64,000 nt of DNA from Vibrio sp. Hep-1b-8 (lineage in GTDB: Bacteria > Pseudomonadota > Gammaproteobacteria > Enterobacterales > Vibrionaceae), in the NCBI RefSeq assembly GCF_006124995.1, contig NZ_QEWN01000114.1, forward strand, positions 24,546-88,545. Direction: 5' to 3'. The notes under the pieces are model-generated. The model was given only the letters and a program-made list of their open reading frames with translations, did not search any database and was not told the origin of the DNA. Below, in pieces: positions 23,140-32,610 of the stretch. Within the stretch, counting starts at the first letter, position 1; every line of letters begins with the position of its first letter. Position numbers and translations under genes: made by a program.

Positions 23140-24546
23140 TTAAGAAGAAAGGGTACGAATCAAATTCGAGTAATCTTCTTTAATATCGTGGCTCTCTTCA
23201 CGCAGTTGCTCAATCTTACGACATGCATGAAGTACAGTCGTATGATCACGACCGCCAAATGCATCACCAATTTCTGGCAAACTGTGGTTAGTCAGCTCTT
23301 TCGCAAGAGCCATAGCAAGTTGGCGCGGGCGCGCAACAGAACGAGAACGGCGCTTAGATAACAGATCCGCGACTTTAATCTTGTAGTATTCAGCTACCGT
23401 TTTTTGAATATTATCAATGGTAACTAACTTCTCTTGTAACGCTAGCAAATCTCTAAGCGCTTCACGAACAAAGTCGATAGTAATTGGACGACCGGTAAAG
23501 TTGGCGTTTGCAATAACGCGATTCAATGCCCCTTCCAGCTCACGAACATTAGAACGTAAACGCTTAGCAATAAAGAAAGCAACCTCGTCAGCGAGGTGAA
23601 TCTGGTGATCTTCCGCTTTTTTCATCAAGATCGCGACGCGAGTTTCTAGCTCAGGTGGTTCGATCGCAACCGTTAGACCCCAACCAAAACGCGATTTAAG
23701 ACGATCTTCTACACCACTGATCTCTTTCGGATAGCGGTCAGATGTCAAAATTATCTGTTGGTTACCTTCCAGTAAGGCATTGAAGGTATGGAAAAATTCT
23801 TCTTGTGAGCGCTCTTTATTGGCAAAGAACTGAATGTCATCGATAAGAAGTGCATCGACACTGCGGTAATAGCGCTTGAACTCTTCAATCGCGTTATTTT
23901 GTAGCGCCTTAACCATATCTTGAACAAAACGCTCAGAGTGCATGTAAACGACTTTTGCATTGGGCTTGTTATCAACAATCGCGTTGCCTACCGCATGCAA
24001 TAAGTGTGTTTTACCTAAACCTGTACCACCATATAAAAATAGCGGATTGTACGCTGAGCCAGGATTATCAGACACCTGACGCGCCGCCGCTAAACCTAAC
24101 TGGTTTGATTTACCTTCAACAAAGTTGGTGAACTTATGTTTTGGGTTAACGTTTGAGCGATGGTTGATGTCAGCAATCGCTTGAGCGTCATCATCCCAAG
24201 TTTTATGAACAGGTTTACGTGCTTGAAGTTGCGCAGGAGCAGAGGATTCTGCCGCCACATCCGCAGGTGTACGTTTCGGTGCAGGGGTCGGCGCTGCCAC
24301 ACGACGGCTACCTACCTCAAAACGTAGGCTTGGTACGTCGTTACCACAGTATTCCTGCAACAGACGATTAATGTTGTTTAGATATTTGTCACGTACCCAG
24401 TCCAATACGAAACGGTTTGGGGCAAATAAAGTGAGCGTATTGTCATTGAGCTCCGCTTGTAACGGACGAACCCACATGCTGAATTCAGTTGCTGGTAGCT
24501 CTTCTTGAAGCTGTTGCAAACATTGCAACCAAAGCGAAGATGACAC
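23140..24546 (-). CDS. dnaA: Chromosomal replication initiator DnaA
   Basis: 468 aa. Domain I (about 1-80), a Pro/Ala-rich linker (about 83-125), the AAA+ domain with Walker A GGTGLGKT at 173-180 and Walker B LLIDDIQF, and the C-terminal DNA-binding domain with the signature [16 protein letters not shown]. It binds DnaA boxes at oriC (41.6-41.9 kb) and opens the AT-rich repeats there. The start ATG at 24546 gives the family N terminus [12 protein letters not shown]. Upstream DnaA-box-like sites suggest autoregulation. Confidence 0.98.
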   Translation of the reverse strand: MSSSLWLQCLQQLQEELPATEFSMWVRPLQAELNDNTLTLFAPNRFVLDWVRDKYLNNINRLLQEYCGNDVPSLRFEVGSRRVAAPTPAPKRTPADVAAESSAPAQLQARKPVHKTWDDDAQAIADINHRSNVNPKHKFTNFVEGKSNQLGLAAARQVSDNPGSAYNPLFLYGGTGLGKTHLLHAVGNAIVDNKPNAKVVYMHSERFVQDMVKALQNNAIEEFKRYYRSVDALLIDDIQFFANKERSQEEFFHTFNALLEGNQQIILTSDRYPKEISGVEDRLKSRFGWGLTVAIEPPELETRVAILMKKAEDHQIHLADEVAFFIAKRLRSNVRELEGALNRVIANANFTGRPITIDFVREALRDLLALQEKLVTIDNIQKTVAEYYKIKVADLLSKRRSRSVARPRQLAMALAKELTNHSLPEIGDAFGGRDHTTVLHACRKIEQLREESHDIKEDYSNLIRTLSS

Positions 24547-24594
24547 GGTGCCCCCACTCGAAGTAATTGATCTGAAAAGATTGGCAATTTTACC

Positions 24595-24725
24595 TGTTGA
24601 TAACCAAGATCGCCAGCAAATGATCGACGATCCAGTGAATAAGATCCAAGTTATTCACAATATTTTCGACATTATTCGATGGATCCTCACAACCTGCCCC
24701 ATTTTTACTCACACATTGATCCACA
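24595..24725. promoter_or_regulatory. DnaA-box cluster upstream of dnaA
   Basis: TTATTCACA at 24651-24659 is a consensus DnaA box. AGTGAATAA at 24634-24642 and TGTTGATAA at 24595-24603 are one-mismatch or weak boxes on the other strand, and TGATCCACA near 24717 is weaker still. Several GATC sites lie among them. This fits DnaA autorepression and Dam/SeqA control. The rest of the 24547-24954 gap holds the two divergent promoter regions, whose -35/-10 boxes I cannot fix. Confidence 0.65.
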
Positions 24726-24954
24726 TATCTCCAATATTGGCTTGATCTTTGGGTTGGTGATAAGTCTGTGAATTAAGCGTTTTCTCTTCGCTTGATTTCA
24801 TGCTGATTTGTGTCTTTATTCACCAATAATTTCCACCACTGATGGAAAAACAGACAGCTTATTACTCTAGTTTCTAGTTTATTTCTCTTGGTTATTTATC
24901 TATTCATCTAAACTAACAGTAGTATTTATCCCCATAATCATGTGGAGTTGTAAA

Positions 24955-25701
24955 ATGAAAAACTGGATTAAGGCTGCCGTTGCAGCTATCGCGCTTTCTG
25001 CGGCTACTGTACAAGCTGCTACTGAAGTAAAAGTTGGCATGTCGGGTCGTTACTTCCCGTTTACCTTTGTTCAGCAAGATAAGTTACAAGGCTTTGAAGT
25101 CGATCTATGGGATGAAATCGGCAAACGCAACGACTACAACGTAGAATATGTGACAGCTAACTTTTCTGGTCTATTTGGTCTGCTAGAGACGGGGCGCATT
25201 GATACTATCTCTAACCAAATCACTATGACTGATGCACGTAAAGCAAAATACCTTTTTGCTGACCCATACGTGGTAGACGGTGCTCAAATCACCATTCGCA
25301 AAGGTAACGATAGCATTAAAGGTATCGAAGACCTTGCGGGTAAAACAGTAGCAGTAAACCTTGGTTCAAACTTTGAGCAATTGCTGCGTGCTTACGATAA
25401 AGATGGCAAGATCAACATCAAAACTTACGATACAGGTATCGAACACGATGTTGCTTTAGGTCGCGCTGATGCGTTTATCATGGATCGCTTGTCAGCACTT
25501 GAACTGATCAAGAAAACAGGCCTGCCGCTAGAACTTGCTGGCCAACCATTCGAAACCATTCAAAACGCTTGGCCATTCGTTAATAACGAAAAGGGTGAAA
25601 AGCTTCAAGCTGAAGTAAACCAAGCGCTTGCAGCAATGCGTGCTGACGGTACTCTAGAGAAAATCTCTCAAAAATGGTTCGGCGCTGACATTACTCAGTA
25701 A
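24955..25701 (+). CDS. Amino-acid (probably cystine-type) ABC transporter, periplasmic binding protein
   Basis: 248 aa from the ATG at 24955 (SD TGTGGAG 8 bases upstream). A signal peptide with a KNWIK start, a hydrophobic core and an Ala-X-Ala type end occupies about residues 1-21. The mature part is a family 3 solute-binding protein: GFEVDLWDEIGKR, the arginine-centred TDARKAKYLFADPY, and GIEHDVALGRADAFIMD. The closest general resemblance is to cystine/polar amino-acid binders. Followed by permease and ATPase genes, separated from them by a terminator-like hairpin. Confidence 0.85.
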   Translation: MKNWIKAAVAAIALSAATVQAATEVKVGMSGRYFPFTFVQQDKLQGFEVDLWDEIGKRNDYNVEYVTANFSGLFGLLETGRIDTISNQITMTDARKAKYLFADPYVVDGAQITIRKGNDSIKGIEDLAGKTVAVNLGSNFEQLLRAYDKDGKINIKTYDTGIEHDVALGRADAFIMDRLSALELIKKTGLPLELAGQPFETIQNAWPFVNNEKGEKLQAEVNQALAAMRADGTLEKISQKWFGADITQ

Positions 25702-25740
25702 GCCTGTATACTCTCTATCTCATCTGAGATAGGACACCTT

Positions 25741-25780
25741 AACCCACTGCCTCCCTTCATTTGCAGTGGGTTTTGCTTTT
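25741..25780 (+). terminator. Intra-operon terminator-like hairpin
   Basis: AACCCACTGC (25741-25750) pairs with GCAGTGGGTT (25763-25772) followed by TTGCTTTT. It lies between the binding-protein gene and the permease gene, where partial termination or 3'-end protection would give more binding protein than membrane subunits. Confidence 0.75.
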
Positions 25781-25817
25781 CTAATGCCGTCATTTATTTA
25801 ATCAATGGGACACGTTT

Positions 25818-26489
25818 ATGGGATTCGATTTTAATTACATGCTGGATCTGATGCCGATACTGCTTAAGTATTTAGGCACAACCATGGAAATGGCGACATG
25901 GGGACTGGTATTTTCACTGTTCCTTGCCGTGATTCTGGCCAATATTCGCGTGTTTCGCATCCCGGTTCTCGATCAACTGAGCCAGCTTTATATTAGCTTC
26001 TTCCGCGGTACGCCTCTATTGGTGCAGTTGTTTCTGCTCTACTACGGATTACCTCAAGTCTTCCCATGGTTAGTTGGGTTAGATGCATTTAGTGCAGCGG
26101 TCATCGGCTTAACTTTACACTTCGCTGCATATATGGCCGAAAGCATTCGAGCAGCCATCATTGGTATCGATCGCAGTCAGATGGAAGCTAGCTTGTCAGT
26201 CGGCATGACGACGACTCAAGCGATGCGCCGTATCATCCTACCGCAAGCGACACGCGTAGCACTACCATCACTAATGAACTACTTCATCGATATGATTAAA
26301 TCAACCTCGCTTGCTTTTACCTTAGGTGTGGCTGAAATCATGGCTAAGGCGCAAATGGAAGCCTCATCGAGTTTCCGATTTTTTGAAGCCTTCTTGGCGG
26401 TAGCGCTAATCTACTGGGGTGTCGTGGTTATCCTGACTCGCATTCAAATCTGGGCTGAAGCTAAATTGAATAAGGCATACGTAAGATGA
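25818..26489 (+). CDS. Amino-acid ABC transporter permease
   Basis: 223 aa, HisM-type integral membrane protein with about five hydrophobic helices. The ATPase-coupling EAA loop is visible as MEASLSVGMTTTQAMRRIILPQA. It overlaps the ATPase gene by 4 bases (ATGA). It forms the channel of the transporter with the binding protein at 24955. Confidence 0.9.
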   Translation: MGFDFNYMLDLMPILLKYLGTTMEMATWGLVFSLFLAVILANIRVFRIPVLDQLSQLYISFFRGTPLLVQLFLLYYGLPQVFPWLVGLDAFSAAVIGLTLHFAAYMAESIRAAIIGIDRSQMEASLSVGMTTTQAMRRIILPQATRVALPSLMNYFIDMIKSTSLAFTLGVAEIMAKAQMEASSSFRFFEAFLAVALIYWGVVVILTRIQIWAEAKLNKAYVR

Positions 26490-27223
26490 TCAAATTAGAG
26501 AACATCCATAAAAGCTTTGGTGATACACAAGTATTAAAAGGCATTGATATTGAGATCAACCGGGGTGAGATCATTGTCATTATCGGCTCGAGTGGCACAG
26601 GAAAATCGACGCTTTTGCGCACTGTAAACTTTTTAGAGAATGCGGACAAAGGCATCATTACCATCGATGATGTCAGCGTCAACGCTGAAAAACACTCTAA
26701 ATCAGAAGTATTGGCTCTACGACGTAAAACAGGCTTCGTATTCCAAAACTATGCCCTATTCGCGCATATGACAGCGAGACAGAACATTGCTGAAGGCTTA
26801 GTTACCGTGCGCGGTTGGAAGAAGAGTGATGCACTACAGCGCGCTCAGCAGATTCTCGATGATATCGGCCTAGGCGATAAAGGCGATAGTTATCCAGCTG
26901 CGCTTTCAGGGGGCCAACAACAGCGTGTGGGTATTGGTCGAGCTATGGCACTTCAACCAGAGCTGCTGCTATTTGATGAACCAACATCAGCACTTGATCC
27001 CGAATGGGTTGGCGAAGTTCTTAATTTAATGAAGGACTTAGCGACAAAACACCAGACTATGCTGGTGGTGACACACGAAATGCAATTTGCTAGAGAGGTC
27101 GCTGATAGAGTGATCTTTATGGCGGAAGGAACAATTGTTGAGCAAGGTTCTCCACAGGATATTTTCACTAATCCACAAGATCCTCGTTTGCAAAAGTTCC
27201 TACGACAGGTAGGCGCTGAGTAA
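26486..27223 (+). CDS. Amino-acid ABC transporter ATP-binding protein
   Basis: 245 aa. Walker A GSSGTGKST at 34-42, Q-loop FVFQNYALF, signature LSGGQQQRVGIGRA, Walker B LLLFDEPTSALDPE and switch histidine VVTHEM are all intact. It resembles the polar-amino-acid/cystine importers. Last gene of its operon; the rpmH promoter begins about 30 bases after its stop. Confidence 0.92.
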   Translation: MIKLENIHKSFGDTQVLKGIDIEINRGEIIVIIGSSGTGKSTLLRTVNFLENADKGIITIDDVSVNAEKHSKSEVLALRRKTGFVFQNYALFAHMTARQNIAEGLVTVRGWKKSDALQRAQQILDDIGLGDKGDSYPAALSGGQQQRVGIGRAMALQPELLLFDEPTSALDPEWVGEVLNLMKDLATKHQTMLVVTHEMQFAREVADRVIFMAEGTIVEQGSPQDIFTNPQDPRLQKFLRQVGAE

Positions 27224-27250
27224 AGATCATCAACAAGGATCGATCGATCC

Positions 27251-27278
27251 TTGAGATTTTGCTCACACTACGTATAAT
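27251..27278 (+). promoter_or_regulatory. Sigma-70 promoter of rpmH-rnpA
   Basis: TTGAGA (27251-27256), a 16-base spacer and TATAAT (27273-27278). It is followed by a leader of about 170 bases with a GCCTCTTTGTTGAGAGGC hairpin before rpmH. Confidence 0.7.
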
Positions 27279-27453
27279 CGCTCGGCCGGAATTTAGCACT
27301 CGCACAGAGATTGACACTTTGTGTGACTGTGATTACAATTCCGCCTCTTTGTTGAGAGGCGTCGGTTAGTCCTCTTTATATATAAAGAAGACGTTAAGCG
27401 CCCACGCCGGGTTAACATTGACCTAAAACTACTGATCAGTAAAGGTAATTATC

Positions 27454-27588
27454 ATGAAACGCACTTTTCAACCTACAGTTCTAAAGCGCAAGCGTACTCA
27501 CGGTTTCCGTGCTCGCATGGCAACTAAGAACGGTCGTAAAGTAATTAATGCACGTCGTGCTAAAGGCCGTGCGCGCCTATCAAAATAA
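27454..27588 (+). CDS. rpmH: 50S ribosomal protein L34
   Basis: 44 aa, very basic, beginning [20 protein letters not shown], which is the L34 signature. Length is normal. The SD is AAAGGTAA. It heads the conserved rpmH-rnpA-yidD-yidC-mnmE block and is followed 13 bases later by rnpA. Confidence 0.98.
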
Positions 27589-27601
27589 TCATTAGTTTAT
27601 T

Positions 27602-27958
27602 TTGAATACGTACACGTTCAATCGGGAGTTACGTTTGTTAACTCCCGAGCATTATCAAAATGTCTTTCAGCAAGCTCATCGAGCTGGCTCACCTCATTTC
27701 ACCATCATTGCTCGTAAAAATAGCCTATCTCATCCTCGACTAGGTTTAGCCGTTCCCAAGAAACAGATCAAAACCGCAGTAGGTCGTAACCGTTTTAAGC
27801 GCCTTGCTCGTGAAAGCTTTCGTAACAATCAACATCAACTTGCTAACAAAGATTTTGTTGTTATTGCCAAGAAAAGCGCGCAAGATTTGAGCAATGAAGA
27901 AATATTCAAACTATTTGATAAGTTATGGCAGCGTCTGTCTCGCCCTTCACGTGGTTAG
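27602..27958 (+). CDS. rnpA: Ribonuclease P protein component
   Basis: 118 aa with a TTG start at 27602, giving [19 protein letters not shown]. The RNR motif that binds the RNase P RNA is visible in [18 protein letters not shown]. It assists the catalytic RNA in maturing tRNA 5' ends. No ATG lies near the expected N terminus, so a weak start seems real (rnpA uses GTG in E. coli). Its 3' end overlaps yidD by 34 bases. Confidence 0.95.
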   Translation: MNTYTFNRELRLLTPEHYQNVFQQAHRAGSPHFTIIARKNSLSHPRLGLAVPKKQIKTAVGRNRFKRLARESFRNNQHQLANKDFVVIAKKSAQDLSNEEIFKLFDKLWQRLSRPSRG

Positions 27959-28182
27959 CGATCGGATTTGTCCGTCTCTATCAAGGCCTAATTAGTCCGC
28001 TTATTGGACCGCGTTGTCGTTTTACTCCAACCTGTTCTACTTATGCCATTGAAGCGTTGAAAGCTCACGGTTTTGTAAAAGGGTGTTGGTTATCAAGCAA
28101 ACGTCTATTAAAATGCCATCCTTTGAATGAAGGGGGGTATGACCCCGTTCCACCAGTCCAAAAACAAGACAGAGATAAATAA
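27925..28182 (+). CDS. yidD: Membrane-protein insertion efficiency factor YidD
   Basis: 85 aa. The family core [20 protein letters not shown] and the ending [13 protein letters not shown] are intact. It is an amphipathic, membrane-associated protein that helps YidC insert proteins. It begins inside rnpA and ends 2 bases before yidC. Confidence 0.94.
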   Translation: MAASVSPFTWLAIGFVRLYQGLISPLIGPRCRFTPTCSTYAIEALKAHGFVKGCWLSSKRLLKCHPLNEGGYDPVPPVQKQDRDK

Positions 28183-28184
28183 CG

Positions 28185-29804
28185 ATGGATTCTCAACGTA
28201 ATATCCTGTTAATCGCGCTAGCACTGGTTTCTTTCTTATTGTTCCAGCAATGGCAAGTTGCAAAGAATCCAACGCCTCAGCCGGTTGAGCAGGCTCAATC
28301 AAGCAGTACTCTACCTGCACCATCTTTTGCGGACGAGCTAGATCCAGCTCCAGCGCAGCAAGCTTCTGCTAAAATGATTACCGTGACAACTGATGTATTG
28401 ACTCTGTCGATTGATACGGTTGGTGGTGATGTTATTCAGGCAGACCTTAACCAATACTCAAACGAGTTGGATTCATCGGATCCATTCGTACTGCTTAAAA
28501 ACGAGCCAGGACACCAGTTCATTGCTCAGAGTGGTCTAGTTGGTCCTCAAGGTATCGACCTTAGCAGCACTAACCGCCCTCTATATGCAGTAAACGGTGA
28601 TAGCTTCGCTCTAACTGATGGCCAGGACGAACTACGCGTTCCAATGACATTTACTGCCAATGGCCTTGAGTACACGAAGACATTCATTGTTAAACGTGGC
28701 AGCTACGCTGTTGACGTTGAATACGATATCGTCAACAAGTCAGGCAACAATGCGACATTCGGTATGTACGCTCACCTACGTCAAAATCTACTTGACGCTG
28801 GTGGCAGCATCACAATGCCAACATACCGTGGTGGTGCGTACTCAACAGAAGATACTCGTTACAAGAAGTACAGCTTCGAAGATATGCAAGATCGCAACCT
28901 GTCTCTCAACCTAGTTGACGGCCAAGGTTGGGCTGCCATGATTCAACACTACTTCGCATCAGCATGGATTCCACGCAATGAGCCAGGTACTAACCTTTAC
29001 ACACGTGTAATCGGTAATCTTGGTGACATCGGTGTTCGCATGCCGAATAAGACCATTGCAGATGGTGACAGTGCTAACCTTAAAGCAACACTTTGGGTTG
29101 GTCCTAAACTTCAAGACCAGATGGCTGAAGTTGCACCAAATCTAGATCTAGTAGTGGATTACGGTTGGCTATGGTTTATTGCTAAACCACTACACTCATT
29201 ACTTTCATTTATCCAAAGCTTTGTTGGTAACTGGGGTGTCGCAATCATCTGTTTGACGTTTATTGTTCGTGGTGCGATGTATCCACTAACTAAAGCACAA
29301 TACACGTCTATGGCGAAAATGCGTATGCTTCAGCCTAAGCTGCAAGCAATGCGTGAACGCATCGGTGATGACCGTCAGCGTATGAGCCAAGAGATGATGG
29401 AACTGTATAAGAAAGAGAAAGTGAACCCACTTGGTGGCTGTTTACCTCTTATTCTACAAATGCCAATCTTCATTGCACTGTACTGGGCGCTAATGGAATC
29501 TGTAGAGCTACGTCATTCACCATTCTTTGGTTGGATCACAGACCTTTCAGCCCAAGACCCGTACTACATCTTGCCACTGCTGATGGGGGCATCTATGTTC
29601 ATGATTCAGAAGATGAGCCCAACCACAGTAACGGATCCGATGCAGCAGAAGATCATGACCTTCATGCCGGTTATGTTTACCTTCTTCTTCCTGTTCTTCC
29701 CATCAGGTTTGGTTCTTTACTGGTTAGTATCGAACGTAGTAACGCTGATTCAACAGTCGCTTATCTACAAAGCACTGGAGAAAAAAGGCTTACACTCTAA
29801 GTAA
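28185..29804 (+). CDS. yidC: Membrane protein insertase YidC
   Basis: 539 aa. An N-terminal membrane anchor (about residues 5-20) is followed by the large periplasmic domain (to about 320) and the conserved five-helix insertase core, with [19 protein letters not shown] and [20 protein letters not shown]. It inserts inner-membrane proteins, including ATP synthase subunits a and c coded about 18 kb away, alone or with SecYEG. A strong terminator follows. Confidence 0.97.
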   Translation: MDSQRNILLIALALVSFLLFQQWQVAKNPTPQPVEQAQSSSTLPAPSFADELDPAPAQQASAKMITVTTDVLTLSIDTVGGDVIQADLNQYSNELDSSDPFVLLKNEPGHQFIAQSGLVGPQGIDLSSTNRPLYAVNGDSFALTDGQDELRVPMTFTANGLEYTKTFIVKRGSYAVDVEYDIVNKSGNNATFGMYAHLRQNLLDAGGSITMPTYRGGAYSTEDTRYKKYSFEDMQDRNLSLNLVDGQGWAAMIQHYFASAWIPRNEPGTNLYTRVIGNLGDIGVRMPNKTIADGDSANLKATLWVGPKLQDQMAEVAPNLDLVVDYGWLWFIAKPLHSLLSFIQSFVGNWGVAIICLTFIVRGAMYPLTKAQYTSMAKMRMLQPKLQAMRERIGDDRQRMSQEMMELYKKEKVNPLGGCLPLILQMPIFIALYWALMESVELRHSPFFGWITDLSAQDPYYILPLLMGASMFMIQKMSPTTVTDPMQQKIMTFMPVMFTFFFLFFPSGLVLYWLVSNVVTLIQQSLIYKALEKKGLHSK

Positions 29805-29826
29805 CCTTTAAGCGGAATTAACTGTG

Positions 29827-29853
29827 AAAGGCGACCTAAAGGTCGCCTTTTTT
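29827..29853 (+). terminator. Rho-independent terminator after yidC
   Basis: AAAGGCGACC (29827-29836) pairs with GGTCGCCTTT (29841-29850) with a 4-base loop and a T run. Confidence 0.88.
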
Positions 29854-29923
29854 ATTTGAGCTGATTACAATTCAGCTAAACATGATTTGCCACTATCGGC
29901 ATACAAATAAGACAGGCACATTT

Positions 29924-31285
29924 ATGACAACTGATACCATTGTTGCTCAAGCAACCGCCCCTGGTCGTGGTGGCGTCGGCATTATTCGAGTATCCGGCCC
30001 ATTGGCATCAAAGGTTGCGCTGGAAATTACCGGCAAAGAACTTCGTCCTAGATACGCGGAATACCTGCCATTTACCGCCGAAGATGGTAGCCAACTTGAT
30101 CAAGGTATTGCGCTGTTTTTCCCAAATCCCCACTCGTTTACCGGAGAAGATGTATTAGAACTTCAAGGGCATGGTGGGCCAGTCGTTATGGATATGCTGA
30201 TCAAACGTATCCTAAAAATATCAGGGATACGAACAGCACGTCCTGGTGAGTTCTCTGAACGCGCCTTTCTCAACGATAAGCTAGACCTAGCACAAGCAGA
30301 AGCCATCGCTGACCTTATTGATGCAAGTTCAGAAGAAGCAGCAAAATCAGCGTTACAGTCGCTTCAAGGCGCATTCTCGTCACGAATCAACACATTAGTC
30401 GAATCTTTGATTCACTTGCGTATCTATGTTGAGGCTGCAATTGACTTCCCAGAAGAAGAGATAGACTTCTTAGCTGATGGCAAAGTTGCTGCCGACTTAC
30501 AAACGATTATCGACAATCTTGCTGCGGTCCGTAAAGAAGCCAATCAAGGTGCGATCATGCGCGAAGGGATGAAAGTTGTCATTGCAGGCCGACCAAATGC
30601 GGGGAAATCAAGCTTACTCAATGCACTCTCAGGTAAAGAATCTGCCATCGTAACGGACATTGCCGGTACGACGCGTGACGTGCTTCGAGAGCACATTCAT
30701 ATCGATGGTATGCCTCTTCATATCATCGATACAGCAGGTCTACGTGACGCATCTGATGAGGTAGAGAAAATCGGTATTGAACGAGCATGGGAAGAGATTA
30801 GTCAAGCTGATCGCGTACTGTTTATGGTGGATGGTACGACAACCGATGCCACCGATCCGATCGAAATCTGGCCAGATTTTGTCGATCGTTTACCAAACAA
30901 TATTGGTATGACGGTGATCCGCAATAAAGCCGATCAAACGGGTGAGGAACTGGGTATATGTCATGTCAATGATCCTACTCTTATTCGTCTATCAGCCAAA
31001 ACAGGAGCGGGGGTTGAATCTCTGCGCACACACCTCAAAGAGTGTATGGGCTTTGCTGGTGGGCATGAGGGAGGCTTTATGGCTCGACGTCGCCACCTAG
31101 AAGCACTAGACAGAGCCGCTGAACACTTGGACATAGGCCAGCAGCAACTAGAGGGTTACATGGCCGGAGAAATCTTAGCTGAAGAGCTACGCATCACCCA
31201 GCAGCATCTCAGTGAGATCACTGGCGAGTTTAGTTCTGATGACCTACTCGGTCGTATTTTCTCTTCTTTCTGTATCGGGAAGTAA
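29924..31285 (+). CDS. mnmE: tRNA uridine-5-carboxymethylaminomethyl modification GTPase MnmE
   Basis: 453 aa from the ATG at 29924, giving [20 protein letters not shown]; an open frame back to 29882 lacks family support. N-terminal tetrahydrofolate-binding domain, then a G domain inserted in a helical domain: G1 GRPNAGKS at 222-229, G2 AGTTRD, G3 DTAGLR, G4 NKAD. The C-terminal FCIGK with its essential cysteine is present. With MnmG (41999) it modifies wobble uridine 34. Its last codons are part of attL of the genomic island; the reading frame and normal ending are preserved. Confidence 0.97.
   Translation: MTTDTIVAQATAPGRGGVGIIRVSGPLASKVALEITGKELRPRYAEYLPFTAEDGSQLDQGIALFFPNPHSFTGEDVLELQGHGGPVVMDMLIKRILKISGIRTARPGEFSERAFLNDKLDLAQAEAIADLIDASSEEAAKSALQSLQGAFSSRINTLVESLIHLRIYVEAAIDFPEEEIDFLADGKVAADLQTIIDNLAAVRKEANQGAIMREGMKVVIAGRPNAGKSSLLNALSGKESAIVTDIAGTTRDVLREHIHIDGMPLHIIDTAGLRDASDEVEKIGIERAWEEISQADRVLFMVDGTTTDATDPIEIWPDFVDRLPNNIGMTVIRNKADQTGEELGICHVNDPTLIRLSAKTGAGVESLRTHLKECMGFAGGHEGGFMARRRHLEALDRAAEHLDIGQQQLEGYMAGEILAEELRITQQHLSEITGEFSSDDLLGRIFSSFCIGK
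31263..31285 (+). other. attL of the island, within mnmE codons
   Basis: Left att copy, overlapping the last codons and stop of mnmE. It shares 16 bases exactly with the right copy, then GAAGTAA versus TAAATAA. The island-side flank (31286-31400) carries several GCCGTT/AACGG motifs (31293-31301, 31315-31323, 31353-31362, 31373-31382) that could be integrase arm sites; that is inference. Confidence 0.82.
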
Positions 31286-31397
31286 AGTGGGCAAATAACG
31301 GAAAATAACAGCAAGCAACGGTAGATAACACACTGATTTTATTAGATCGTCATTTGCCGTTTGTTTCCATCTATTGCCGTTAATTGCCAAATCTAGT

Positions 31398-31450
31398 CCC
31401 CAGTTGGCCCCCAATGACATGATAAGTGCCGTATTGGGGACCAATTGGGG
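31398..31450. repeat. 18-bp inverted repeat before the integrase remnant
   Basis: 31398-31415 and 31433-31450 are inverted repeats of 18 bases with two mismatches, separated by 17 bases. The right arm ends 7 bases before the integrase start codon and includes its G-rich ribosome-binding region. It could be an operator or a hairpin that limits integrase expression. Confidence 0.6.
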
Positions 31451-31456
31451 GCTAAA

Positions 31457-31988
31457 ATGAAAATTTCCATTGAAAAACGAACACTTAAAGCAGATGGAAC
31501 GCGCACATTGCGTCTCATTTATGACCACGGTTATACCATTAAATCAAACGGATCTCGTCAGCGAAAACGTGAACACGAAGTGCTAGATCTGTTTGTCTAT
31601 GAAAAACCTAAAACACCCACCCAGCGCCAACACAACAAAGAACACATGCTTCTCGCCGAAACCATTAGGAGTAAACGACTGGTTGAGTGGCAATCCCAAA
31701 AGCATGGTTTTGAGGATCGAACCAAGCGCTCAGCTAGCTTCATTGATTACTTTCAACGGCAAATTGATATCAAAGAACAAACCACCTCAACCTCCAACCA
31801 TTCGATCTGGCTTTCAGCTCGTAAACACCTGCGGTTCTACTGCGGAAAACATGATCTTAGTTTTGATGAGCTGGATAAAGACTGGTTAGACGGGTTTTTA
31901 GTATTACCTAACCAATGAAGCGAAAACCAAAAGTGATACCGCGTTATCTCGCAACACACAAAGCTCCTACTTCAATAAAGTTCGAGCG
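31457..31988 (+). pseudogene. Tyrosine recombinase (integrase) remnant, frameshifted and truncated
   Basis: The first frame (31457-31918, 153 aa) looks like the arm-binding and SAM-like core-binding part of a phage-type integrase: ISIEKRTLKADGTRTLRLIYDHG, then SFIDYFQRQ and a LSFDELDKDWLDGFL helix. It stops at TGA 31916. In the next frame, from 31911, the expected continuation TNEAKTKSDTALSRNTQSSYFNKVRA appears, showing a single frameshift near 31895-31910. After about 31988 similarity ends; the catalytic domain with the R-H-R-Y residues is missing (the shifted frame stops at 32066). It lies next to attL, as in SGI1-like elements. Not functional. Confidence 0.78.
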
Positions 31989-32145
31989 GTGAGCAACGCA
32001 AAGGCGCGCGGTGCTCAGGCCCATTTTGGGCAGTTTCGCGTGAAAAGAAGCCAGTCGAATTCATGATTTAGAATTACAGAAGCAGATAATGAGGCGGTAA
32101 TGGGATTAGGCGTTGCTTCAGCGTTATTCACCAAACCACAAAGCG

Positions 32146-32228
32146 CTATGCGTTAAGTAACCCGCTAATGCGTTAAGTTGCTTACCATAACGCATAGTGA
32201 TTAGATCCTCACTTTCACTTGTGAAAGT
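32146..32228. promoter_or_regulatory. Operator-like repeat array upstream of the XRE regulator
   Basis: ATGCGTTAAGT at 32148 and again at 32168, then the inverted form TAACGCAT at 32188, all spaced exactly 20 bases, followed by the palindrome CTTTCAC-TT-GTGAAAG at 32212-32227. Regular two-helical-turn spacing suggests a cooperative protein-binding region. It lies about 150 bases before the regulator gene. The rest of 31989-32376 holds nothing I can name. Confidence 0.5.
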
Positions 32229-32376
32229 GTGTTTTCAGCAATCCCTCCCTATAGACAAGCAACACCAGCTATATCTCCTCTCGAATAATTTCATTTCAAC
32301 TCTAATTTTTAACCATTGGCTGGCATTTCTGTTATAGTTGCACCTACGTTCAGAATGCCTGCATGGATAGGAACAC

Positions 32377-32589
32377 ATGATCAAATGCCACCTCGCCCGT
32401 TTGATGGGAGAGCGCAAATTAAGAATAGCGGATGTCATTCGTGAAACGGGTTTAAGCCGCAACACAGTGACACTTCTGTATAAAGAAACAGCACAAAAAG
32501 TGGACTTAGAAGCCATCGACAAACTGTGCGTGCTATTTAATTGTCAAGTTGGTGAGCTCTTAGAACAGTCACCAGAGAATGATCAATAA
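32377..32589 (+). CDS. XRE/Cro-type helix-turn-helix regulator (probable R-M controller)
   Basis: 70 aa. A single HTH_3/YozG-like domain fills the protein: MGERKLRIADVIRETGLSRNTVTLLYKET, then LEAIDKLCVLFNCQVGELLE. Start ATG has AGGAA upstream. It lies 21 bases before hsdR and in the same direction, which suggests it controls timing of the restriction operon, as controller-type regulators do. The target could be the 32146-32228 array. Function is inferred from position. Confidence 0.8.
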   Translation: MIKCHLARLMGERKLRIADVIRETGLSRNTVTLLYKETAQKVDLEAIDKLCVLFNCQVGELLEQSPENDQ

Positions 32590-32610
32590 AAACAATAACG
32601 AAGGACTGAT

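Noticed and set aside
31244..31528. 94-codon minus-strand frame across attL
   Set aside because: It crosses the mnmE end and the integration junction on the opposite strand; chance frame.
32316..32338. TTGGCT and TATAGT as the promoter of the XRE regulator
   Set aside because: The spacer is 11 bases; TATAGT may be a real -10 but no matching -35 is clear.
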